Source: Sva-07 sp963829585 (GTDB lineage Bacteria > Actinomycetota > Acidimicrobiia > Acidimicrobiales > Ilumatobacteraceae). From it: a stretch of 64,000 bases of DNA. The DNA lies in contig CAWHJD010000021.1 of assembly GCA_963829585.1 (NCBI GenBank), forward strand, positions 248,001 to 312,000. The letters are read 5' to 3'. The position numbers and the translations under genes are program-made. Shown here one piece after another: positions 38,958 to 47,009 of this stretch (position 1 is the stretch's first letter; each line of letters begins with the position of its first letter). The notes beneath the pieces are model-generated. The model did not search any database and was not told the DNA's origin. It saw only the letters and a program-made list of their open reading frames with translations.

Positions 38958-39929
38958 ATGAACCACGCCGCCAACACCGCCACCGACACCCTCGTCGCAC
39001 TTCCGGTCGTCGACGCCTCGGGTTGGGCCGGCGCTCCTGCACACGTCGACGAACTCAGCGAGGAACTCGTGCACGCCGCAGCGCTGGGTGCACGCCACCT
39101 GCCGTTCGAGGTCGACGACGCGCTGCTGCGATTCACGGTGGCACCGCCTCGCTCCGGCGCGCTGCTCATCCGCAACGCCCCCATCGGCGACCTCCCACCC
39201 ACTCCCCCGACTCCCGAGGCTCCCGTCGCCAAGGATCTCTCGACCGAACTCACCCTGCTCACCGTCGCACGCCGCCTCGGCCAGCCCGTCGGCTACGTTC
39301 CCGAGCACGGCGGTCGCATCGTGCAGAACATCGTGCCGACCCGGAGCGACACCGACAGCCAGACGTCGACGTCGTCGCGTTCGAACCTCATGTTCCACAC
39401 CGAGACGGCCTTCCACCCGCACCGTCCGAGGTACCTCCTGCTGTTGTGTCTGCGCGGCGACCCGTCGGCCCACACCACGCTCGCGTCGGTGCACGACATC
39501 ATGGATCGCCTGCCCGACGACGTGGTCGAGGTGATGTTCCAGCCGAGGTTCCGCACCGCGGTCGACGCCAGCTTCCTCGCAGGACGCACGAACGAACTGG
39601 GCCCGGCCCGACCGCTCGTGACCGGGACGCGCGACGAGCCGACGTTCGTGTTCGACGCCGATCTGACAGTGGGAACCGACACGGTCGCCGACGACGTGCT
39701 GATCGCCGTTCGTGCGGCGATCGCCGACGTCGAGACCTCGGTCGTGCTCGAACCCGGCGACCTGCTCGTCGTCGACAACAACGTGGCCGTCCACGGTCGC
39801 TCGCCGTTCAGTGCCCGCTTCGACGGCACCGACCGGTGGCTGCAGCGTTCGTTCGTGGTCACGGACCTCGCACCGAGCGCCGCCGATCGCGACGGTCGAG
39901 TGATCACCACCGAGTTCGGTACGCGCTGA
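38958..39929 (+). CDS. Fe(II)/2-oxoglutarate oxygenase, clavaminate synthase/TauD-like
   Basis: A 323-residue oxygenase of the TauD/CAS-like superfamily. The iron triad is His 147 and Glu 149 in LMFHTETAFH and His 279 in NNVAVHGRSPF; Arg 297 in RWLQRSFVV would hold 2-oxoglutarate. HxE in place of the common HxD, followed by RPRYLLLLCLRGDPSAHTTLASV, is typical of the arginine/asparagine beta-hydroxylase branch (VioC, AsnO). A free amino acid or guanidino compound is therefore a likely substrate. ATG 38958 is fixed by AGGAGGT seven bases upstream; the longer frame from TTG 38904 overlaps the promoter. It is divergent from the agmatine operon. Confidence 0.85.
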   Translation: MNHAANTATDTLVALPVVDASGWAGAPAHVDELSEELVHAAALGARHLPFEVDDALLRFTVAPPRSGALLIRNAPIGDLPPTPPTPEAPVAKDLSTELTLLTVARRLGQPVGYVPEHGGRIVQNIVPTRSDTDSQTSTSSRSNLMFHTETAFHPHRPRYLLLLCLRGDPSAHTTLASVHDIMDRLPDDVVEVMFQPRFRTAVDASFLAGRTNELGPARPLVTGTRDEPTFVFDADLTVGTDTVADDVLIAVRAAIADVETSVVLEPGDLLVVDNNVAVHGRSPFSARFDGTDRWLQRSFVVTDLAPSAADRDGRVITTEFGTR

Positions 39930-39942
39930 CTTCGTCGTTTGC

Positions 39943-39978
39943 GTGAGCGGCGACGCCGAATCGGCGATCGTCGCTCAC
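39943..39978 (+). repeat. Palindromic repeat family C, copy 1
   Basis: Arms GTGAGCG (39943-39949) and CGCTCAC (39972-39978) enclose an inner GCCGA/TCGGC palindrome. It lies between the converging oxygenase and mscS genes and may terminate both. It shares its TGAGC...GGCGAC...TCGG...CGCTCA layout with 45966-46004. Confidence 0.55.
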
Positions 39979-40009
39979 ACGAATCGGAGCTGGTCGTTGA
40001 CGCCGGGGG

Positions 40010-40837
40010 TCAGGCTTCGAGGAGCCGGGCGCGGACGATCTCGGTCTCGGTGGAGCTGAGTGGACGGTTGGTCTTGACTCGCACGGTGATGGTGCCGGCA
40101 TCCGTCTCGCGGTCGGGATCGGTCTCGGGCTCGTGGGTCTCGATGTCGCGCAGGAACACGACGCCGGTCAGGCCGACATCGTTCGATGCGTCCGCGAGTC
40201 GCCCCACGACCTCGGCCTCACGGGCCGCCGCCCACTCAGCGATCGGCACCTCGATGTCGCTCACCGCCGGCAGCTGCGACAGGTTGGTGACCGACTCGAC
40301 GGCGTGGTGACCGGCGTGCCACGTCGCGCCCTCGGGTGTGCGCAACCGCACCGATGCGCTCCCGATCAGGTCGACGGTGCCGCGTACCTCCGACCCGCCG
40401 ACGCGCAGGATCACGTCGTCGCCGACCGCGTAGCGATCCTCGAGCAGTGCACGCGTTCCGGCGAGGAAGTCCTTCACCAGGTCCTGGCCGCTGAGCGCCA
40501 GCGCCAGGCCGATGAATCCGGCGCTGGAGATGGCGAACGCCAGGTTGACGCCCATCACCTCGAGCGCACCGAAGGCCGCGAACGTGAAGATCAGCACCGT
40601 CATGAAGCGGCCGATCATCTTGGCCACCGAGTCCGCCCGCTGACGCTTGCGGGCGTCGGCCTGGCCGTCGTCGCCGAGGCGATCGAGTCGCACCCGCCAC
40701 GAACCCTCCGACCGCTGGGCCCGACGCACGGCGCGTCGCGTCAGGGTCCGAACGAGGGTGCGGGCAACCCATGACGCGACGATCGCGATCGGCAGCAGCA
40801 GGATGGCTTCGGAGGCGGAGGTGAACCAGGACAACAT
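40010..40837 (-). CDS. MscS family mechanosensitive channel
   Basis: A 275-residue membrane protein. A first helix at residues 8-25 is followed by a basic loop with VRRAQRSEGSWRVRL. Two more helices and the pore-lining helix then read SSAGFIGLALALSGQDLVKDFLAG (about 105-128), the Gly/Ala-packed TM3 of MscS. The beta domain follows (RYAVGDDVILRVGGSEVRGTVDLIGSASVRLRTPEGATWHAGHHAV), then an alpha/beta C-terminal domain. It would release solutes under osmotic downshock. A GGAAG lies about 11 bases before ATG 40837, and an upstream TAACAA box on the minus strand may be the -10. It converges on the oxygenase gene. Confidence 0.92.
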   Translation of the reverse strand: MLSWFTSASEAILLLPIAIVASWVARTLVRTLTRRAVRRAQRSEGSWRVRLDRLGDDGQADARKRQRADSVAKMIGRFMTVLIFTFAAFGALEVMGVNLAFAISSAGFIGLALALSGQDLVKDFLAGTRALLEDRYAVGDDVILRVGGSEVRGTVDLIGSASVRLRTPEGATWHAGHHAVESVTNLSQLPAVSDIEVPIAEWAAAREAEVVGRLADASNDVGLTGVVFLRDIETHEPETDPDRETDAGTITVRVKTNRPLSSTETEIVRARLLEA

Positions 40838-41004
40838 GGGTGGGGGACTTCCTTCATCGGTGGTGGCCGAATTGTTACATTTGCGTTACGGATGCATGAT
40901 GCCAGGGTGCCGACGCGGATACACGGCAGTCCACCCTTCGGCAGGGGTGACATCGCTCACAGGTCCGGCAACGAGTCGCGGATCGACCGAGTACCGTGCG
41001 CAGG

Positions 41005-41487
41005 GTGTCACCCCCTCGGCGCCCTGATCGCCCCGTGCTCGGGTGGCGCGAATGGGTGACGCTCAGCGACTGGAACGTCTCGCACCTCAAGGCCAAGGTC
41101 GACACCGGAGCACGCACCTCGTCGCTGCACGCCTTCGATCTCGAGTGGTTCCAGTTGGGCGACGCCCCATGGGTGCGCTTCGAGATCCACCCGTGGCAGC
41201 GCTCGACCTCTGACGCGATCGTCGCCGAAGCACCGGTGGTGTCGACACGCGACATCAAGAGTTCGTCCGGTCTGGTCGACCACCGACCGGTGGTGCGCAC
41301 GAGCCTCGTCATCGCAGGGTGCTCCGTCGATGCCGAGATCACACTGACACGCCGCGACGAGATGGGCTTCCGGATGCTCGTCGGACGAGAAGCGATCCGC
41401 AACAGATTCCTCGTCGACCCTGGCGTGTCGTACCTCGGTGGACGACCCCCGAAGGACGTCCGGCTGAAGAACCGGGGGCGCACGTGA
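41005..41487 (+). CDS. rimB: RimB-like retropepsin-fold protease (Zn_protease/COG4067 family)
   Basis: A 160-residue single-domain protein with the retropepsin active-site motif KAKVDTGARTSSLHAF (Asp at about 33) and the second-half motif TRRDEMGFRMLVGREAI, the layout of the PF05618 family that includes RimB. In Pseudomonas, RimB is a partner of the glutamate ligase RimK and trims the added glutamates. GTG 41005 lies seven bases after TACCGT and is preferred to GTG 40996. The stop overlaps the next start as GTGA, and that gene in turn overlaps rimK, so all three are translated as a unit. Confidence 0.88.
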   Translation: MSPPRRPDRPVLGWREWVTLSDWNVSHLKAKVDTGARTSSLHAFDLEWFQLGDAPWVRFEIHPWQRSTSDAIVAEAPVVSTRDIKSSSGLVDHRPVVRTSLVIAGCSVDAEITLTRRDEMGFRMLVGREAIRNRFLVDPGVSYLGGRPPKDVRLKNRGRT

Positions 41488-42509
41488 CGCGGGCGCGGCG
41501 CTCCCCCTTCCGCATCGGTGAACTCGAGGTCGCGCCCGGGCGCGCGGCAACCGGGGAACTCCCGATCGCCCGCCTCGTCACGGGCACTCGCATCTCGCTG
41601 CCGGTGCAGGTACTCCACGGGCGGACCGACGGTCCGACCGTCTGGCTCAGCGCCGCCGTGCACGGCGACGAGATCAACGGCGTGGAGATCATCCGCCGGG
41701 TGACACGCAGCACCGATGCGCGCAAGATGTCGGGCACGGTCATCGCCGTGCCCATCGTCAACGTGCACGGGTTCCTCAACGGCGACCGCTACCTCCCGGA
41801 CCGCCGCGACCTCAATCGATCCTTCCCGGGTTCACCGACGGGTTCGCTCGCGGCACGCATCGCCGACCTGTTCATGTCGGAGATCGTCAGGCGATGCGAC
41901 GTCGGCATCGACCTGCACACCGGTTCCGACCATCGCACCAACCTTCCCCACGTGCGCGCCGATCTCGACGACCCCGCGACCCGCAAGCTGGCCGAGGCAT
42001 TCGGCGCACCGCTGATGCTGCACTCCAAGACGCGCGACGGCTCCCTGCGTGGCGCGGCGACCGAACGCGGGGCGACCGTGCTGCTCTACGAAGGCGGCGA
42101 GGCGTTGCGCTTCGACGACGAATCGCTCTCGACCGGCGTCGATGGCATCCATCGGGTGCTGGCCGAACTCGACATGATCGACTCCGATTCTGCGGCCGCC
42201 CGCCCGGTGCCCCTGGAGAGTCGCCGCAGCTCGTGGGTCAGGGCGAGGCGGAGCGGCATCGCTCTCCTCGACGTCGAACTCGGAGAGGTCGTGCAACGCG
42301 GCCAACTGCTCGGCGTGATCCACGACTCGGTCGGCAAGCGACTCGGCCGAGTGACGGCCCCGGGCGTGGGGACCGTGATCGGTCGCGTGCAACAGCCCCT
42401 CGTCAACCAGGGTGACGCACTCGTCCACATCGCCGAGATCCACCCCGACGTCCTGCCGACGCTCGGCCGATACATCTCCACACAACCGCTCAGTCAGGAA
42501 GACCCGTGA
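41484..42509 (+). CDS. AstE/AspA-like zinc deacylase (COG3608)
   Basis: A 341-residue M14-type metalloenzyme of the succinylglutamate desuccinylase/aspartoacylase family. Zinc ligands are visible as His 60 and Glu 63 in AAVHGDEINGVEI and His 145 in GIDLHTGSDHRTNLPH. The substrate arginine motif DLNRSFPGSP (109-118) and the general-base glutamate in LLYEGGEALRFD are also present. The C-terminal 90 residues form a barrel-sandwich-like domain (GIALLDVELGEVVQRGQLLGVIHD...APGVGTVIGRVQQPLVNQGDALVHIAEI). The position between rimB and rimK suggests removal of acyl or glutamyl groups from the RimK product (inference). GTGA overlaps occur on both sides. Confidence 0.88.
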   Translation: MTRARRSPFRIGELEVAPGRAATGELPIARLVTGTRISLPVQVLHGRTDGPTVWLSAAVHGDEINGVEIIRRVTRSTDARKMSGTVIAVPIVNVHGFLNGDRYLPDRRDLNRSFPGSPTGSLAARIADLFMSEIVRRCDVGIDLHTGSDHRTNLPHVRADLDDPATRKLAEAFGAPLMLHSKTRDGSLRGAATERGATVLLYEGGEALRFDDESLSTGVDGIHRVLAELDMIDSDSAAARPVPLESRRSSWVRARRSGIALLDVELGEVVQRGQLLGVIHDSVGKRLGRVTAPGVGTVIGRVQQPLVNQGDALVHIAEIHPDVLPTLGRYISTQPLSQEDP

Positions 42510-43701
42510 AGCTCGCCCTGTTGTCCCGCGCCCCCGCGCGTACAGCACCCAACGCCTCAAGCTGGCCGCCACCGACCGCGGACACGATTGCAGAGTCCTC
42601 GACACGCTGCGCTTCGCCATCGACCTGTCGAGTTCGGAACCCGACCTCCAGTACCGCGGCAAACAGTTGTCGGACTACGACGCGATCGTGCCGCGCGTGG
42701 GTGCGTCGATCACGTACTTCGGCTCCGCCGTGGTCCGCCAGTTCGAACAGATGGACGTGTACACGCCGATCACCGCCAACGGCATCACGAACTCGCGCGA
42801 CAAGCTGCGCGCCATCCAGATCCTGTCGCGCCACGACATCGGGATGCCGAAGACGGCGTTCGTGCGCAACCGCCGGGACGTGCTCCCCGCGATCGACCGT
42901 GTGGGTGGCGCGCCGGTCGTCATCAAGCTGCTCGAAGGTACGCAGGGGATCGGAGTGATCCTCGCCCCGGATCGCAAGGTCGCCGAGGCAATCATCGAGA
43001 CGCTCCACAACACCAACCAGAACGTCCTGATCCAGGAGTTCATCGCCGAGAGCAAGGGTCGCGACATCCGTGCACTCGTGGTCGGCGATCGGGTCGTGGC
43101 GTCGATGCGGCGAACCGCACAGGGCGACGAGTTCCGGTCGAACGTGCACCGGGGCGGCACGGTCGAGGGTGTCTCACTCGAGCCTGCCTACGAGAGGACG
43201 GCCGTGCGCGCGGCCCAGATCATGGGGCTGCGGGTTGCGGGCGTCGACATGTTGGAGGGCAACGACGGTCCGCTGGTGATGGAGGTCAACTCGTCGCCGG
43301 GTCTCGAAGGCATCGAGCGGGCGACGGGCCTCGACGTCGCCGGCGCGATCATCGACTACGTGGCCAACCAGGTCGCCTTCCCCGAACTCGACGTGCGTCA
43401 GCGCCTCACCGTCAGCACGGGCTACGGGGTCGCCGAGTTGCTGGTGCGCGCCGACGGCGACTTCGTCGGCAAGTCGATCGGCGACGCAGGGCTGCGCGAT
43501 CGCGACATCACCGTGCTCACTCTGCATCGTGACACCGACGTGATCCCCAATCCGCGAGAGTCACGGGTGTTGGAGGCCAACGACCGGCTGTTGTGTTTCG
43601 GGAACCTCGAGTCGATGCGCGAGATGATCCCGGCGCGGCGGCGACGCCGGGCCCGCGTCCGCAAGCTGCCCCAGCATCCGCTCCCCGAAGACGCGGGCTA
43701 G
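42506..43701 (+). CDS. rimK: RimK-like ATP-grasp glutamate ligase with C-terminal RCK_C domain (apparent frameshift)
   Basis: The start is GTG 42506, which overlaps the deacylase stop as GTGA and gives MKLALLSR, the RimK N-terminus. The frame then breaks at a run of five C (42531-42535); the rest (RAYSTQRLKLAATDRGHD onward) is one base out. Six C would restore MKLALLSRAPRAYSTQRL exactly. The ATP-grasp core follows: YTPITANGITNSRDKLRAIQILSRHDIGMPKT, VIKLLEGTQGIGV, IQEFIAESKGRDIRALVVGDRVVASMRR and GVDMLEGNDGPLVMEVNSSPGLEGIE. RimK adds glutamates to protein C-termini such as S6. The last 90 residues (GYGVAELLVRADGDFVGKSIGDAGLRDRDITVLTLHRD) are an RCK_C/TrkA-C-type domain not found in standard RimK of about 300 residues. 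Confidence 0.85.
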
Positions 43702-43780
43702 CCGACTCGAGCGGAGACGACGCGAGCCCAGCCGAGCCACGGAGACAGCGCCACCCGAGACGGCGCGGTACGGTGCGGCG

Positions 43781-44980
43781 GTGAGCGTCGAACCCGGCGA
43801 GATCGAGGCGGCCCGCGCGGTGGTCGCGCCCGTGGCCAGGCACACCCCGGTGATCAGCTCGGTGACGCTGTCGGAGGCCATCGGCGGCACGATCGTGCTC
43901 AAGGCCGAGAACCTGCAACGAACCGGATCGTTCAAGATCCGCGGGGCGATGAACAAGCTGGCGGCGCTCGGCGCCGACGCCGGACGTGGCGTCACGACGG
44001 GGAGTGCCGGCAACCACGCCCAGGCATTGGCGTTCGCGGCAGCACATTTCGGCGTGCCGTGCCGGATCTTCCTGCCGATCGGCGCTCCGATCACCAAGGT
44101 CGAGGCGTCGCGGCGGCGCGGCGCCGTGGTGACCGAGATCGGCGCCGACCTGAAGGCCGCCGTCGCCGCCGCCGAGGAGCACGCGGCCACGACGGGGATG
44201 GCGTTCTGCTCGCCGTTCGACGACCCCGCCGTCGTCGCCGGCCAGGGGACGCTCGGGCTGGAGTTGCTGGACGACATCGACGACCTCGCCACGGTGATCG
44301 TGCCGCTCGGCGGCGGCGGCCTGATCAGCGGTGTGGCGATCGCGGTGAAGTCGGCACGACCGAGCGTTCGGGTGGTCGGTGTCCAAGCAGCAGTGTGCGC
44401 GCCCTACGCGGGCGGAGCGGTCGGCGGGGGTCCGGTGCTGACCCTGGCCGACGGCATCGCCGTCAAGTATCCCGGCCTGGTCACCGAGCCACTGGTGCAA
44501 CGCTGGGTCGACGAGATCGTCACCGTCGACGAGGACTCGATCGCCGACGCGATGGTGCTGCTGATGGATCGGGCCAAGCTGTATGTCGAAGGGGCCGGCG
44601 CGGTGGGCGTCGCGGCGTTGCTGAGCAGGGTGGTGACTCCCGCCGAGACCGGCACGACCTGTGTCCTGATCTCGGGCGGCAACGTCGACCTCGGGGTGGT
44701 ACCGAGCCTGATCCGCCGCCACGAGAACCAGGCGGGTCGCCGGTTGTCGATCGCGGCTCGCATCGACGACCGACCCGGCGGGCTCGCCACGTTGCTCTCG
44801 GTGTTCGCCGACGGCGGCGCCAACCTGATCGAGGTCGAACACATCCGCGAGGGCCTCGACCTCCACGTCCGCGAGACGGGCATCCACGCCACGTTCGAGG
44901 TACGTGGCGTCGAGCATTCACGCCGACTCCTCGATTCGGCTCGGGATGCCGGCTACGGGATCGTCGAGAGCGGGTTCTGA
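43781..44980 (+). CDS. ilvA: Threonine ammonia-lyase (catabolic type, ACT domain)
   Basis: A 399-residue PLP enzyme that turns threonine into 2-oxobutanoate and ammonia. PLP lysine: NLQRTGSFKIRGA (about 52). Phosphate loop: PLGGGGLISGVA near 177-188. Residues about 325-399 form a single ACT domain (RLSIAARIDDRPGGLATLLSVFADGGANLIEVEHIREG), the arrangement of short TdcB/IlvA-like enzymes rather than the long two-ACT IlvA. It could supply isoleucine synthesis or break down threonine. The GTG at 43781 follows TACGGT by six bases, so it is probably leaderless. desA lies 46 bases downstream with its own operator. Confidence 0.92.
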   Translation: MSVEPGEIEAARAVVAPVARHTPVISSVTLSEAIGGTIVLKAENLQRTGSFKIRGAMNKLAALGADAGRGVTTGSAGNHAQALAFAAAHFGVPCRIFLPIGAPITKVEASRRRGAVVTEIGADLKAAVAAAEEHAATTGMAFCSPFDDPAVVAGQGTLGLELLDDIDDLATVIVPLGGGGLISGVAIAVKSARPSVRVVGVQAAVCAPYAGGAVGGGPVLTLADGIAVKYPGLVTEPLVQRWVDEIVTVDEDSIADAMVLLMDRAKLYVEGAGAVGVAALLSRVVTPAETGTTCVLISGGNVDLGVVPSLIRRHENQAGRRLSIAARIDDRPGGLATLLSVFADGGANLIEVEHIREGLDLHVRETGIHATFEVRGVEHSRRLLDSARDAGYGIVESGF

Positions 44981-44998
44981 AGCGTCTGACTGGATCTT

Positions 44999-45016
44999 CT
45001 ACCTACTGGTCGGTAG
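44999..45016 (+). promoter_or_regulatory. TetR-type operator-like palindrome before desA
   Basis: The 18-base CTACCTACTGGTCGGTAG is an imperfect palindrome with CTACC/GGTAG arms, of the kind bound by TetR-family lipid regulators in actinobacteria. Its right arm overlaps the TAGGCT -10 box (45014-45019), which lies seven bases before the GTG at 45027. A bound repressor would therefore block the desA promoter. Confidence 0.55.
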
Positions 45017-45026
45017 GCTGGTCCTC

Positions 45027-45944
45027 GTGAACGAGTCCGACCTCCTCCACGAACTCACTCCTGTGGCCGAGAGCCTCCTCGAACGGCACCTCGCCACGTC
45101 GAAGGAGTGGTTCCCCCACGATTACGTGCCCTACAGCCGTGGCCGCGACCACGTCAGGGGTCACCAGTGGACCACCGACGATGCCGATCTGGCGGGCCAC
45201 GAGATCGGGCCCGAGGTCCGCAGCGCACTGCTGGTGAACCTGTTGACCGAGGACAACCTGCCGTACTACTTCCGAACCGTCGAGCAGATGTTCGGCAAGG
45301 ACGGGGCCTGGGGCACCTGGGTCAGGCGGTGGACGGCCGAAGAGGGCCGTCACTCGATGGCGATCTACGGGTACCTCATGACCACGCGGGCGATCGACCC
45401 CGTGGAACTCGAGCGGTCACGCATGGCGCAGGTCTCGGGGGGACAGACACCCGATCCGCCGCTCTTCGAGGGCCTCATCTACCTGGCGCTCCAGGAGTTG
45501 GCCACCCGCATCTCCCACCGCAACACCGGGGCCTTGCTCGGCGATCCGGTCGGGTACGAGGTGATGAAGCGCGTCGGGAGCGACGAGAACCTGCACCAGC
45601 TCTTCTATCGCGACCTCGCGGCCGCTGCGATCGAGACCGATCCGAACACGATGATGATCGCCATGGAGAAGCAGGTGCGCAACTTCTCGATGCCCGGTAC
45701 CGGCATCCCCGACTTCGATCGCCACGCCGCACTGATCGCGAAGGCGGGCATCTACGACCTGCAGGTGCACTACGAGCAGATCCTCGTGCCGGTGGTCATC
45801 CGCCAGTGGGACGCTGCGAACGTCGGCGGGCTCTCCGGTGACGGCGCCATCGCTCAGGAGAAGCTGATGAAGCGCCTCGCCACCAGCGAGAAGGTCGCCC
45901 GCCGCTTCGCCGAGAAGCGCGAAGCCGCCCTCGTCTCGGCGTGA
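45027..45944 (+). CDS. desA: Acyl-ACP desaturase (ferritin-like diiron)
   Basis: A 305-residue soluble desaturase of the FA_desaturase_2 family (DesA1/DesA2 in mycobacteria). Diiron ligands lie in four helices: Glu in NLLTEDNLPYYFR (about 75), E-E-x-x-H in RWTAEEGRHSMAIYGYL (about 105-109), an E in IYLALQELATRISHRN, and D-E-x-x-H in GSDENLHQLFYRDL. The enzyme puts a double bond into acyl chains on acyl carrier protein, using O2 and reduced ferredoxin. The GTG at 45027 follows TAGGCT by seven bases. The upstream frame running into ilvA is rejected because it contains the promoter and operator. Confidence 0.92.
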   Translation: MNESDLLHELTPVAESLLERHLATSKEWFPHDYVPYSRGRDHVRGHQWTTDDADLAGHEIGPEVRSALLVNLLTEDNLPYYFRTVEQMFGKDGAWGTWVRRWTAEEGRHSMAIYGYLMTTRAIDPVELERSRMAQVSGGQTPDPPLFEGLIYLALQELATRISHRNTGALLGDPVGYEVMKRVGSDENLHQLFYRDLAAAAIETDPNTMMIAMEKQVRNFSMPGTGIPDFDRHAALIAKAGIYDLQVHYEQILVPVVIRQWDAANVGGLSGDGAIAQEKLMKRLATSEKVARRFAEKREAALVSA

Positions 45945-45965
45945 GCGGTCCCTCCAACGCCTCGC

Positions 45966-46004
45966 GATGAGCCAGGCGACCAGCCCTCGGTCGTTTCGCT
46001 CATC
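45966..46004 (+). repeat. Palindromic repeat family C, copy 2
   Basis: Outer arms GATGAGC (45966-45972) and GCTCATC (45998-46004), inner arms CGACC (45977-45981) and GGTCG (45989-45993) with a seven-base loop. It lies between desA and thpR. The layout resembles copy 1 at 39943-39978. A terminator role for desA is possible, but there is no T-run. Confidence 0.55.
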
Positions 46005-46043
46005 GGGCGTGGCTGAGATGGCGAGCCGGGCCAGACTGCGTTC

Positions 46044-46541
46044 GTGACCCGGCTGTTCGTCGCCATCTGGCCGCCCGAGGAACTGCTGGATCGGCTGGCC
46101 GACATGGAGCGGCCGAAGGACCCGGGCGTGAAATGGGTGAGGCCGGAGAACCTGCACATCACGCTTCGATTCCTCGGTGATGCCGACGTCGACGAGGCGA
46201 TCGCGCGCCTCGACGACGTGTTCCTGCCGAAGGCCACGGCCGTACTCGGACCGGCGCTCGATCTGCGGGCCGAACGGTCGATCATGCTGCCGGTCGCCGG
46301 CGTGGACGATCTCGCCGAGGTCGTCGAGCAGGCGATGCGGGGCGTCGGAACGGCGAACGAGCGTCGGCGGTTCGTCGGGCACCTGACGCTCGCGCGGCTC
46401 GCGAAGCGGGCTCGGCCGCAGCGGAGTGTCGGCCAGAGGTTCGAGGCGTCGTTCGAGGTCGACGAGATCGCGCTGGTCGCGAGCACCCTCGCCGAGGGTG
46501 GATCGGTCTACGAGACCGTCGAAACCTGGCCGACCTGCTGA
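46044..46541 (+). CDS. thpR: RNA 2',3'-cyclic phosphodiesterase (2'-5' RNA ligase family)
   Basis: A 165-residue 2H phosphoesterase. The two HxT motifs are HITLRFLG (His 38) and GHLTLARL (His 113), with the usual spacing. The N-terminal MTRLFVAIWPPEELLDRL is typical of ThpR. The family opens 2',3'-cyclic phosphates on RNA ends; the older name 2'-5' RNA ligase refers to an in vitro reverse reaction. The GTG start at 46044 lies just after palindrome C2, with a weak CAGACT box six bases before it. Confidence 0.93.
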   Translation: MTRLFVAIWPPEELLDRLADMERPKDPGVKWVRPENLHITLRFLGDADVDEAIARLDDVFLPKATAVLGPALDLRAERSIMLPVAGVDDLAEVVEQAMRGVGTANERRRFVGHLTLARLAKRARPQRSVGQRFEASFEVDEIALVASTLAEGGSVYETVETWPTC

Positions 46542-46566
46542 TCGATCGATGTGGAATCCTGACCGG

Positions 46567-46956
46567 ATGCACCCCGAACGCCGACGCATCTCCCAGGGCA
46601 GCGAGTTCGAGCGCCAGGTCGGATACTCGCGTGCGATCGTCGACGGACGGTGGGTGTTCGTGGCGGGAACGACCGGCTTCGACTACGAGACGATGACCAT
46701 CGCCGACGACGTGGTCGCCCAAGTGGAACAGACGCTGCGCAACATCGACGACGCGCTGACGAGAGCCGGCTCGGGCGCTGCCGACGTCGTGCGGGTGCGG
46801 TACCTCCTGCCCGATGCCGCCGATTTCGAGGCGTGCTGGCCGGCCCTGCGCGAGTACTTCGCCGAGGCCCGACCGGCGGCGACGATGATGGTCGTCGGGC
46901 TGTCCGATCCCCGCATGCGCATCGAGATCGAGGTGACCGCACTCAAGCCCGAGTGA
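46567..46956 (+). CDS. Rid/YjgF family protein
   Basis: A 129-residue member of the RidA/YjgF/UK114 superfamily of trimeric enamine/imine deaminases and relatives. The central segment WVFVAGTTGFDYETMTIADDVVAQVEQTLRNIDDALTRAGSGAADVVRVRYLL is characteristic, and the C-terminal GLSDPRMRIEIEVTALKPE matches the usual sheet that carries the Glu. In canonical RidA an Arg near residue 105 binds the carboxylate; the ARPAATMMVVGLSDPRMRIEIE stretch has Arg at both candidate places. Members of this side-branch often have unknown substrates. An ATG 18 bases upstream (46549) is an alternative start. It follows thpR closely. Confidence 0.88.
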   Translation: MHPERRRISQGSEFERQVGYSRAIVDGRWVFVAGTTGFDYETMTIADDVVAQVEQTLRNIDDALTRAGSGAADVVRVRYLLPDAADFEACWPALREYFAEARPAATMMVVGLSDPRMRIEIEVTALKPE

Positions 46957-47009
46957 CGGCTCGGCGTCCTGCATCGATCGGTCCGGCGATCGGGTGCTAC
47001 GAATACGCC

